From Utricularia gibba (lineage: Eukaryota; Streptophyta; Magnoliopsida; Lamiales; Lentibulariaceae): a stretch of 64,000 bases of DNA. The position numbers and the translations under genes are program-made. Under the pieces are notes generated by a model, which worked only from the letters and a program-made list of their open reading frames with translations, searched no databases and was not told the DNA's origin. The stretch lies in assembly GCA_002189035.1 (NCBI GenBank), contig NEEC01000018.1, positions 1,922,001 through 1,986,000 on the forward strand. Direction: 5' to 3'. Positions 19,901 through 29,490 of this stretch are shown here, piece after piece; position 1 is the stretch's first letter, and every line of letters starts with the position of its first letter.

Positions 19901-21979
19901 GTGTAGAAGTGTTAAAATAGGTAGATCTTACTTCCAGAAAAAATGCATAATGTATTATCGTCTACAGATATTTGTGTCGTATGATTCTTTCTGTGTGGTT
20001 GCCTAGTTTGAAGACTAGTATGATTCTGATGGGAGTTTGTATTTTCCCAGTGTTGCTAAATACCAGGAGGCAAACCCTGCTGTTTATACCATTGTTACAT
20101 TTCCGTTTCTTTTTGCTGTGATGTTTGGCGATTGGGGTCATGGTATATGCTTATTATTTGGAGCAATCTTCCTTATAGCTCGTGAGAAGAGGCTTCGTTC
20201 TCAGGTATGTTGTGGCATTAATTAAGGACATGACTTTGGAGTTTTTTTTTTTCCTTTAAATGGTCTTCTCTTTCAGAAACTTGGAAGTTTCATGGAGATG
20301 CTCTATGCTGGAAGATATGTTCTCCTTTTAATGTCCCTGTTTTCGATCTACTGTGGCTTAGTGTACAATGAATTCTTCTCTGTTCCGTTTCACATATTTG
20401 GTCATTCTGCATACAAATGTCGGGATGCTACATGCAGGTAAACATTAATTCACTTCTCAGCACCATTGACGTTACTTTCGCACTTGATATTTGGCAGTGA
20501 TTAGCCTGTTATATGATGAGATAAAATTTTGTGATAGCCTGTTATTGGTTCTCTTTGCCATGGCAGTGATGCTCGTTCAGCGGGGTTGGTAAAATATGGA
20601 GACACATACCCATTTGGAGTGGATCCAAGATGGCGTGGTAGTCGTTCTGAGCTGCCCTTCTTGAACTCTCTCAAGATGAAAATGTCTATTTTGTTTGGAG
20701 TAGCCCAGATGAATCTAGGAATTATATTGAGTTATTTCAATGCAAGATACTTCGGTAACTCTGTTGATATCAAGTATGTCTTTTCCCCCTCACTTTTTCT
20801 TCAAATTCTGTTGATGGAGACTTAATCCTTCGCTTTCTGTACAGGTACCAGTTTGTTCCACAAATGTTGTTCCTTAATTCACTCTTTGGATATCTTTCTG
20901 TTCTCATAATTGTCAAGTGGTGTACTGGCTCACAAGCTGATCTCTATCATGTGATGATTTACATGTTCCTAAGTCCTTTTCAAGATTTGGGTGAAAATAG
21001 ACTATTTGCGGCCCAAGATGTTCTTCAGGCATGATCATCTTTCTCTGTTTTTGTGTCAGTTAACTCATGAACAGGCAATAGACCCATAAGACACTTTTGG
21101 CAGGTCATACTGTTTTTTTTAGCTATTGTGGCTGTTCCATGGATGCTTTTCCCAAAGCCCTTCATTCTGAAAAGGCTTCGCACTGAGGTACAACTCTCTC
21201 TTATGGAACGCTAGAGCTTGCTCGCGTTATAAACACTGTCTCCGAGGATTTGGTTCAATTAGTGTGAAGTTTCTCTTATTCTGCGTATTCTTAGAGATTC
21301 CAAGGCAGAACATATGCGATTCTTGGAGCCTCTGAGGAAGCTGAGTCGGCACAGCAGCAACACACAGAAGATTTCAACTTCAGTGAGGTCTTTGTTCATC
21401 AAATGATACACTCAATCGAATTTGTTCTGGGTTCCGTTTCTAACACAGCATCATACCTTCGTCTCTGGGCTTTGAGGTAAAAAGTAAACAATCATAGATC
21501 TTGTTCTTTTCAGTTTTTGCCTTCAGCCTTTTACACTATTCCAAAATGGTAGGTTGTAGTCATTCTGTCTACTTTTTTCTCCCCTGCATATCAATTTTTT
21601 TTTTTTTTTTGTCTTGTCTTCTTCATCCTCCCTGCAGCTTGGCCCATTCAGAATTATCAACTGTCTTCTACGAAAGAGTTCTACTTTTTTCGTGGGGGTA
21701 AGCCAGTAAGCTTTTTCAGCCAGTATCATCTACTTGCTGAAGGATGTGAGGATCTCAAAATGTTTCTGCTACAGGTACCACAATTTCGCAATCCGGTTGT
21801 TGGGCGTCGCCGCCTTCTCGTTTGCGACGGCGTTCGTCCTCCTGATGATGGAGGCTCTTAGCGCATTCCTCCATGCTCTCCGGCTCCACTGGGTGGAGTT
21901 TCAGAACAAGTTCTACAGCGGAGATGGGTACAAGTTCATGCCCTTTTCCTTGCATACGCTAACCCAAACCGATGACTAG
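16955..21979 (+). CDS. VHA-a: V-type proton ATPase subunit a (VHA-a)
   Basis: Eighteen exons: 16955..17095, 17435..17479, 17936..18061, 18253..18360, 18501..18617, 18693..18866, 18975..19112, 19234..19341, 19429..19536, 19623..19771, 20051..20204, 20277..20437, 20567..20773, 20845..21028, 21104..21187, 21295..21476, 21638..21697 and 21775..21979. They encode 816 residues. This is the large Vo stator subunit that forms the proton half-channels at the c-ring. The soluble N-terminal half opens with [20 protein letters not shown] and includes [10 protein letters not shown] and FRTTRGNML. The membrane half holds [20 protein letters not shown] and the essential Arg of [16 protein letters not shown]. 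The C terminus is short and polar. Plant isoforms sit on the vacuole (a2, a3) or trans-Golgi network (a1); the sequence read by eye does not settle which. Intron 14 starts with GC, not GT. Confidence 0.95.
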
Positions 21980-22213
21980 ACAGACACACACAGACACAGA
22001 GCGTGCATAGATGAATGCAAGGTCAGATTTTGGCACACTGTTCTTGAGTATCAAGTTCTATTCAGGTTTCATGAGATAAAAAGTTGAATCATATAGCAAG
22101 AGTTGCCTATGAACATACATTTGTCATAGAAACTGCAGCTCTTGATTGCTATAATAGAGGAGTAATGTACAGAAATCTTCCTCCTGATTCCAATAACAGA
22201 ACCTCAGATGCTT
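21980..22213. other. Convergent 3' region
   Basis: 234 bp between the stops of VHA-a (+) and the GT31 gene (-). Probably the two 3' UTRs. Confidence 0.5.
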
Positions 22214-23923
22214 TCACTTGCTCCACCTTGTGATTCTGATCCTCAGAGTCCTCTGCCGTGAACTGATGACCTCGCAGCACTGTCTCCGAGGATTCTGCGC
22301 TTCAAGTGCGTTAGTGACGAGCAAGTGCTCAATGAGGAGAACAACTGGGAAGAAGAACGAACCTGATCCCATTCCTGAGGGTCCATTACAGGCGCTATAA
22401 CAACTACCTTCTCGACGCCGAAGGCTCCTGCATAGCTCGCATCGCATCCCTTCACCGCCTCTGCATCCACTTCGATTTTTTTGTACTTTGTAACCGTCAC
22501 CGCAGCAGTAGCGTTCCTCTGAATGGAGTGGAGGTAAAAGATGACCGGTTGCCGGCAAGGATCGGGGCTCGCGGCGCGGGTGTTGAAGGTGAAGGGCTCG
22601 TCTTTCCAACTCCTCCATGTCTGAAATGTCTGCAACGGCCTCTCCAGGTCGTGCGGCGGCATCCGATACGAATATATCTGAACGGCGTAGCCCCAGGCGA
22701 CGGAGACGGACCATTCGTTTCCGGTGAAGCAGAAGCAGTGCTGCAGAGTCCTCGAGGGATCCGCTTCGTACGCCTTGAGAAGGATCCTCAGTGAACCCAG
22801 CCTGGTTTGCCTAGGGAATAACGCCTTCATGTGATCCACGTGGTGAAGTGAGACCAGTGGGGCCAGCGGGTGCGCCGCCAATACGCCAAATGGGTCCCTC
22901 GTATGTCCATCTGTAAGAATGTCGACATGACGCGTGTCGGATGCACAGTATGCCACGTGGTAAACAAGGAAATTCGGTAATTAAATGCACTATGTCAAAG
23001 GTCATAATTGGAAACGGATGTGGCGCGCTTCAGTTTTCCTAAAACTGTCGAGCAGTTCCGACTCTTCCGCGAAGGCAATTTATAGGAAAAATACGATATT
23101 TTTGGAAAATGGAAAAGGAGATTTTTAAATGTACCTGATGGAAACCGGATTCTGTGGTGAGGCGCACACCGAGTTCCCCTACACACGCCCAGACCCTTTG
23201 ATCTGAGCCGTAGAAGTAATGGTACCGATCCAGGCAACCGTCCATCTCCTCGGACAACCTCTCCGCCAACGCGTAACTAACCGCGAACCCCCCGCCGCCG
23301 AACGCCATCCCGTAGGCATGCATCACGTTCTGCTCCACGCTCTCGGAGTTACCGCCGACGTACATCATCTGGCGGTGGTCGTATTTTCCCAGAACCGCCG
23401 CGAGGTTCTCCGGGAAGAACACGGTGTCGTCGTCCCCCATCACGAACCACCGCACGTTCTCGAGGTTCAGCGCGAACAAGTCGACGACGACGCGCGCAAG
23501 CCGCACGGCGGAGTCCGAGCCGGCGGTGTGGGGGAAGCGCGTCCAGTTGGAGGACACGCGGTAACTGATGTTGGAGGCGTTGGCCTCGATGTAATCCTTC
23601 TCGAAGAAGACGCATCCGCGTGTCAACTCCGGTTTCCACCAGAGGTTCACGTATCGCTCCCGTGTCGCCCATGTGCTAGTGGATCCCCCGATGCCGAACG
23701 CGATGTGGGAGACGTTGGTGGGAGAAACGACGTCGTTCGGGACGGCAGGAGGATATAAGCGGCGAGGCGGAGGGCGGTCCCCTGCAAGCAGGATGACGGA
23801 TATAAAACCGAGAGAAACGGAGAAGATGAAAACGAGGGAGACGGCAGCGCGTATGGAGGAGGCCCGTGGCATATCCATGGGTGATGGGTTTTGACCCGGA
23901 TGATCTCGGGTCGGGTTTACCAT
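22214..23923 (-). CDS. DUF604 / Fringe-like glycosyltransferase (GT31), with a one-base frameshift in exon 2
   Basis: Three exons on the minus strand: 23135..23923, 22363..22910 and 22214..22294. It is a type II Golgi protein: a basic N terminus, one membrane anchor (about residues 28-47), then a Fringe-like domain. Key marks are HIAFGIGGS, WWKP, the metal-binding acidic motif MGDDDTVF (Asp 164-166), YDHRQMMYVGGNSESVEQN and GGGGFAVSYALAERL. The second half has LAAHPLAPLVSLHH and the end has PRRQCCEV, both typical of plant DUF604 proteins. The acceptor substrate is not known. Exon lengths sum to 1418 nt; one extra base (1419) gives 472 residues. The missing base is near the three-G run complementary to 22896..22898: MDIRG is in one frame and DPFGVLAAHP in the next. 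The start is the first ATG in frame; the ORF upstream has no ATG. Confidence 0.87.
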
Positions 23924-25013
23924 GCGGCGCCGCAAGCGGTGGAGGAACAAGAAGAATTCTCCCTCGAATGCAGTGAACCGAGACGGGAGGGAGCCTTTGA
24001 AAATAACCAGAGTTCAGGGGGGAAAAAGATACTGAAACAACATTCTTCGGAATTTATTGCAATTCAATCAGCCACATTTGCTAACCTTTTTACATAATCC
24101 AGTTTGTTCTCTACAGGATCAGATCCATAAAAAAAGAAAAATTCAAGTTTTAAAACAGAATTCAAGTCGGTTGAATTAGTTAACAAAAAGGGAGAGTTGA
24201 AGAGAAGGGAAGAATGATGGGCCATTGCTGCAATTAATGGCAATTTTGGAGTTTCGAGGCAATTAATATATACGTACAGCTTTTGTACTCCAATGAGGAG
24301 GACGGATGCCCCTTTTACGCCATGGGCATCCATTCCACACTCTTCTTAATGGGGCATGGCACCAACTCCATCATGTCGGAAATTGGGCCTCCGACCCCAA
24401 ACTCGGCCGGCCCAACTACCGCTCTTGCTCACCATTTTTACTGTTTAATCGTAATTTAATTGAATTTAAGTTATTTACCCAAACCCTGTGATGGTTGGCG
24501 AACATTCGATCGCTCAACACTACTACTCGGGCCTATTTTTTTTTGTCACCTCATCGGGGGGCTATTGTGTGCGGAGAGTGTTGGGCCCACAAACACGTGT
24601 GTCCGAAACCGCCAGGGTGAAAGGAACACAACACACGATCCTGAAAGATGAATATTGGATGGTCAAACCGCATATTCGGACTTCGGAGGCAGCAAACCCG
24701 CACCGGTTTCATGGATCCGACACAAAAGGGATACTACGCTGCGGCGTTAATGGGCCATGGCCGGCTGCACCCGGGCGTACTGAAATCAATCCGTCCACTC
24801 GTACTTCAATGCAGAAGCGCAAAGCGGCAGCTGTAGTAGCAGAGACCGCCCCCGCCCATTTACTACATTACATGTTGTCTCTCCTGGTTTTTTTTTTTTT
24901 AGGTAGGAAAACACCTAGTTGCTGGTACTGTGACGACGGCTGCATGGTTCTCCGGTGGTGTTTTTTGTACGGTGCTGAAACAGAAAGGACAGAAAGAGAG
25001 ACAGCTGCTGCGA
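23924..25013. other. Intergenic region upstream of the GT31 gene
   Basis: About 1.1 kb. It carries GGGCC-type elements (24380..24420) and a CACGTG G-box at about 24593. ORFs here lack any family resemblance. It serves as 5' region of the GT31 gene (-) and 3' region of the patatin gene (-). Confidence 0.5.
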
Positions 25014-26234
25014 CTAACGGCCGTTAACAAGAGGACGAACGGGCGTTTCCTTGCAGGGACTGGGGGGCAGGCTGCTGTTCCCTAGGCTACTGCTTCCTCC
25101 GGCAACGAGTCTTTGCACCAGAGCGTCTAATCTCTCGGCGTGAGTCTGGGACAGCAGTCGTTTCCCACCGAACGGCAACGCCTCCACCGCTCTCTCCGAT
25201 AAAACGTCGGCCGTGCCGTATGCCGTCTGAATGTACCACCGTGGATAAAAAATCAGCGAACCAAAAAAAATTACGTATCTATAAGTGGAGACATTGTTTA
25301 CCTGAATCCGAACGTAATCGTTTGGATTCCAGCAGAATGCGTTTCCGAGCATTTGATCGACGGTTTCGGAGACTCCGTCGAGAGCGATTCCGATGACGGC
25401 AGACATAGAGCACTCGCCCTCAGGTCCGACGTTCAATTGCGAAGTGCTACTGGATAATCCGCCGTTACCAACCGAGAGCACTACAAGATGGTCGACGCTG
25501 GTAACCGCCGGGAAGTCGCGCTTATTATGAAGAACGTGAGTGACGGCGGCGGCGGCGGGGTTGTTCATAACAAGTCCGCCGTCGACAGCTAAGCATGAGG
25601 TCTTTCCGTCACAGGACCTGAGGTGAAATGGCTTAAACATCGGCGGCGTCGCCATCGTAGCGCGAATCACCTTCCACATCTCAAAATCAAAACTAGGCGA
25701 TTCCAACGCGTCGGCTCTGGAGAAAACGAACGGCGCCGCGCTGTGCAAATCGAAGCACGGCACAAGTAGCGGCTTACAAGCATCTCTAATCGTCAAAATC
25801 TTGCCATCATCCCTCAGGAACGCCGCCTTAAGCGCCGCATCAATTTTCCTCCCCGAAAACCTCTTCCGTCGCCGCAATACACCGACGCGTTTCACATTAA
25901 AGAGCTGCTGTTGGTTCTCGGACAAAAAATTAACCGCTTCTCTAGCGGAGTACAGAGGCCTGCCAGTGCCGTCGTCCGCAACAAGCATTGCGGCGAGGAG
26001 CGCGCCGACACCCGTACCGACCACAATATCGAAAAAATCAGCAATTCTAGAATTGGAATCACCGGTTTTCTCTTGGATCTGTTCCTCTAAACGAATCAAC
26101 GATGCTCCCGCCACAATGGCGGTGGTTCCACCACCATCGATGCTGAGAATACGCGTCTTTTTGCCTTCGTAGTGGTGCAGCCATTTCTGCTCCAGCTTGG
26201 AGAAAATCTCGAGCGTCACTTTGCTCAGTTCCAT
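25014..26234 (-). CDS. Patatin-like phospholipase, group III (pPLAIII type)
   Basis: Two exons on the minus strand, 25302..26234 and 25014..25226, give 381 residues; the 75-bp intron between them can be read through in frame but splicing restores family sequence (YVRIQ followed by TAYGTADVLSERAVEALPFGG). Patatin-like acyl hydrolases release fatty acids from membrane lipids. Motifs: DGGG (33-36) forming the oxyanion hole, the nucleophile elbow at GTGVG (73-77), and the catalytic-type DGG at 218-220 followed by LVMNNPAAAA. In group III proteins the canonical GXSXG Ser is replaced, so GTGVG is normal for this group and marks it off from groups I and II. The C terminus PPSPCKE...LVNGR is also typical. 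The ATG chosen (MELSKVTLEIFSKLEQKWL) is the first in frame. Arabidopsis members affect cell elongation and lignin or lipid content. Confidence 0.93.
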   Translation of the reverse strand: MELSKVTLEIFSKLEQKWLHHYEGKKTRILSIDGGGTTAIVAGASLIRLEEQIQEKTGDSNSRIADFFDIVVGTGVGALLAAMLVADDGTGRPLYSAREAVNFLSENQQQLFNVKRVGVLRRRKRFSGRKIDAALKAAFLRDDGKILTIRDACKPLLVPCFDLHSAAPFVFSRADALESPSFDFEMWKVIRATMATPPMFKPFHLRSCDGKTSCLAVDGGLVMNNPAAAAVTHVLHNKRDFPAVTSVDHLVVLSVGNGGLSSSTSQLNVGPEGECSMSAVIGIALDGVSETVDQMLGNAFCWNPNDYVRIQVNNVSTYRYVIFFGSLIFYPRWYIQTAYGTADVLSERAVEALPFGGKRLLSQTHAERLDALVQRLVAGGSSSLGNSSLPPSPCKETPVRPLVNGR

Positions 26235-26375
26235 CCTCTGCAGCCAAAGATCGGCAAATGCGAGCACCCGACCACCGGAAGTGAAGCTATATAGCAGTTA
26301 TGAAGAGCACCGAGCAGTCAACCACCCAATGAGAGCGGAAGTAAAGACGGGGGAACAGAGGCAGCCGCTGCTTGC

Positions 26376-26383
26376 CTTTTATA
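26376..26383 (-). promoter_or_regulatory. Probable TATA box of the patatin gene
   Basis: TATAAAAG on the minus strand, about 145 bp upstream of the start codon. Confidence 0.45.
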
Positions 26384-27691
26384 CGTGAAGGGGAACACAC
26401 AACCTCCAATGCAATTGAAATAATTTTTAACCTAACCTTCGCTATTTATTTCCGATATACAAATCAAATATGGTAATGATTTAAACATTACCTATTTATT
26501 TTAACACATTTACCAAACATAATATCATTTAAAACAAATGTGTTCAAAATGTATGTACGAAACAAACAAGACATGTTTATTTAAGTAAAAATAAATTAAA
26601 TATATTACTAATTATAATATCCTATAAAACACATACTAAAACATGCTTCTAAACATGGAATCTTAAGCTCCCTTTTTTACGTCAAATTTACTTAGAATAT
26701 ATTCGTACTTTCTAAATTAATAATCCTAAATTAATTCACATGAAACGAATTTAATGAGAGTTTGCATGTCACCCGAGGGACACAAGACAAAGTGCATAAT
26801 CCATTTATTTGTAATTACAGGTTTTAAATAAAGCGGTTTTTAATAAATGCATTTACCTGTTTCCAGGAATATTTTAATTCCTTTTTAATGCATTTCCCTG
26901 TAATTGTCCTCTTTGAATCTTCACTCCCCCCGTTTTCAATCATAATTCAAAAAAAAATGATATTACGATAATTCCACGTGTGTATTAATTTTTTGATAGT
27001 ATTTTTTAATTATAAAAGGTTATGCAAATAGTGTACGGCCGTTGAGTGTGTGTGAGATACTGGTGCTTTTATTCACTCACAGTTGAGGGAGTAGCTAAAT
27101 GCTGCTAAAGGTTTGAAATTCAAAATGTCCAGAATTGAATTTGACATGATGCGCCCTACTGATTTAGTATCTATATGCCTTTTGAATTTGAATTTGAGTT
27201 TCATTAGGCGCAACTGTCTTTAAAATTTAAACCGCTGGTTTTTTTTTTTTTTTCAACTTTAACTTTCTTTTGTAAATTTGAACGAAAGTCCATACTAGAA
27301 AAGGGGGGGGGGGGGTGTGTTTTATGATATTTATATCATATTTTATAATCTTAAAGTATGTCGGGGTATGAATATATTGAAAATTACGTTTTTTTGTAAT
27401 ATATCAATATATCCCTCAAATATATTTTTTAAAAAAATATTGTCTTATGTGAATTTGAATTTTAATTATTTTCTTACGTTAATTTTTTCCATATATTATA
27501 AGAATGGATAATTAATTATAAAAGCTTTTGAGATAGGAACACCACGTCATAAAAATGTTGTAGCAAAATTGATTTGAAAGAATGGAGGTATTTGGTGGGC
27601 CTGGGAAAAGCCCAATGACGGATTTCAGGGGGAGTTCGTAGTGCGGTTTCTTTCTCCGCGTTCATTTCTTTTGCCGGCGGATTTGGGAGAA
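26384..27691. other. A/T-rich intergenic region with G13 run
   Basis: About 1.3 kb of A/T-rich DNA between the divergent patatin and J-protein genes. It has a T15 run (27239..27253) and a G13 run (27303..27315). No gene or transposon is recognised. Confidence 0.55.
27303..27315. repeat. G13 homopolymer
   Basis: Thirteen G in a row between the patatin and J-protein genes. Length is likely to be uncertain in any sequencing data. Confidence 0.9.
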
Positions 27692-28536
27692 ATGATGTGG
27701 GATGGATGGGGAGGCGACGTTGGGCACTCTTCGGACGATAATTCTAAGGGCGAGTTCGACTTCCTGTGTTTCCATTGGAAACCCAAGGTGTGTGTGTTGG
27801 TTCCTGCGCTGTGCGTCTTGTGCGTCTTGTGTGTTTTTTTTGGTTTTCTTGGAGGTTTCTTACGCCATCGTTTCCGCTTCGTAGGATTACTACAAGGTGC
27901 TTGAAGTGGATTACGATGCCTCCGAGGAGGCTATCCGATCCAATTATATTCGCCTTGCGTTGGTATGGCCCCAATTCGATGTTTTCGTTGTTAAAACCCT
28001 TTCAGCTTCTCTCTTGATTGATGGGTTGACTGCTATCAGAAATGGCACCCTGATAAACACAAGGAAGCCCGTGGAGGCGACACTACCTCAAAATTCCAGG
28101 ACATTAATGAAGCTTATCAGGGTAATCACAAAACCTTGTCCGTGTCACGATTGTCGTTACTGGAAGCCCTAATTTTTAGCTGCGAGAATGTCTTTAAGCA
28201 TGTTGGGGTTCTGAAATGATTCTTAGTGCATTCTGTGAGCAGTGCTGAGCGACCCTGAAAAGCGGCAAGAATATGACAAGAAGGGAGTGCTGTATTCATG
28301 TGACAGCAATATACTGGTGTGTCTTGAGATCCTTCAGCTATGCACTTCTGACTTGCTTAAAAAGCAATGGCTTTTTTCCTTTTGTGTCATTTTTTCTAGC
28401 ATAGTCAACACCAGCTTTGGCTCTGTGTTCACGCATGAATTCTGATGGTCTCCCTGGTTTGCAGGAATACCTCAATCGTTACAAGAGCCTTATCCTGACC
28501 CCAAATGGCTTAGGCATGAAATGCTGGATCTGTTGA
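27692..28536 (+). CDS. Small J-domain (DnaJ/HSP40) protein
   Basis: Five exons: 27692..27787, 27885..27962, 28040..28121, 28243..28316 and 28465..28536, giving 133 residues. The J domain runs from DYYKVLEVDYDASEEAI to LSDPEKRQEYDKKG. The HPD tripeptide needed to stimulate HSP70 ATPase activity lies in KWHPDKHKEA at the start of exon 3. There is no Gly/Phe region, zinc finger or membrane anchor, so this is a class III (type C) J-protein. The short tail EYLNRYKSLILTPNGLG is shared with a small plant J-protein subfamily. The start has two adjacent ATG codons; either may be used. The usual cellular partner would be a cytosolic or nuclear HSP70, but the client is unknown. Confidence 0.9.
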
Positions 28537-28844
28537 GAGCACCGGAGTTGTGTAGATTAGAACCAAAAGAAAGCAGCAGCAGGGCGTTTTTGTGCAACTG
28601 CAAGCATGAACCTTGTATCCGATCCCATGTTTGTCTTATCCTTGTTGAGATTGTGAGAGAAGAACAATCCAATCCAATCCTAATCAATTGTACATTTAAG
28701 AAGATGGTAGACTACTCATCTGGTTGGCTGCTTTTCACTGCCCCCAACTTTGCTTCATAGGTTATCAAATCATTTGTGCTTTATATTTTGTGATCGTAGT
28801 GTTTGTTTTTTTTTCCGTTTCGGATAAGAAGTCCTATCAATCAA

Positions 28845-28916
28845 GTGACTGTAGTTTAGTGGTTAGAATTCCACGTTGTGGCCGTGGAGACCTGGGCTCG
28901 AATCCCAGCAGTCACA
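28845..28916 (+). tRNA. tRNA-His (GTG)
   Basis: A full cloverleaf can be folded. Acceptor stem GTGACTG (28845..28851) pairs with CAGTCAC (28909..28915), and the discriminator is A28916. The anticodon arm is CCACG-TTGTGGC-CGTGG with anticodon GTG at 28878..28880. The T arm contains GGTTCGAAT-like CTGGG-CTCGAAT-CCCAG. There is no intron. A T5 run at 28924..28928 fits a Pol III stop. The body matches plant nuclear tRNA-His; the acceptor stem has an A-T pair where the common gene has G-C. Confidence 0.95.
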
Positions 28917-28928
28917 CATTCCATTTTT

Positions 28929-29448
28929 GTCCTTTTGAATCCTCCTCTCTGAAAGGTAAGAGGACTACTGTTCTGAATTATTTATGGAAGTCTTCTGATA
29001 TTTAAATGATGCGCATGGGTGCTTATTAAATTGGTTAGTTGACATAATAATACGAGTCTAGGTGACTTTTCTTTTTTGGTAGCCCCAAATCCCATCCCAT
29101 TCAAACATTACTCAATTACACACACCATTGTTTAATGTGTAACGTCGCCCCACGCACACGAGCATGTCTTTTGCGCCAGCAGAGAATAAAATTACACGGA
29201 TGAACAGTGCGTGTGTGACTCATGATGCATTATGAAAGAGAGGGCACTCGCGCTGCTAAGCATGCCAAGTGACACCACTCTATGCAATTTTAATTATTGC
29301 TTTTAACCAATGAAATCACTTTCTTCGAATTGAGGGATTTAAGGTTCTGATTAAAAAATTAATTGCGATAACGGGATTTTTTTAATATAAATTAGAATAA
29401 ATTGCAATATTTATTGTTTATTTTCAATTAACAACGGCCAGCCGTTTG
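28929..29448. other. Intergenic region upstream of ALKBH10
   Basis: About 520 bp, A/T rich toward 29400. No other gene is recognised. Confidence 0.5.
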
Positions 29449-29456
29449 TATAAAAG
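29449..29456 (+). promoter_or_regulatory. TATA box-like element of the ALKBH10 gene
   Basis: TATAAAAG, only 35-42 bp upstream of the first usable ATG (29491). If it is the real TATA box, the 5' leader would be very short for that ATG, which makes the next in-frame ATG at 29605 a credible start. Confidence 0.4.
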
Positions 29457-29490
29457 GGAGGGCTTCGTAGTAGTTCCTTTTGGTTGGCGC

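Noticed and set aside
22243-22956. A longer reading of the GT31 3' end without the second intron
   Set aside because: It loses the conserved PRRQCCEV ending; the intron 22295..22362 restores it in phase.
24488-25027. Plus-strand ORF of 179 codons in the patatin-GT31 spacer
   Set aside because: Low-complexity, no family resemblance, no splice context; likely chance.
25227-25301. Open reading through the 75-bp patatin intron
   Set aside because: The insert has no counterpart in the family and has good GT-AG sites; splicing gives the conserved sequence.
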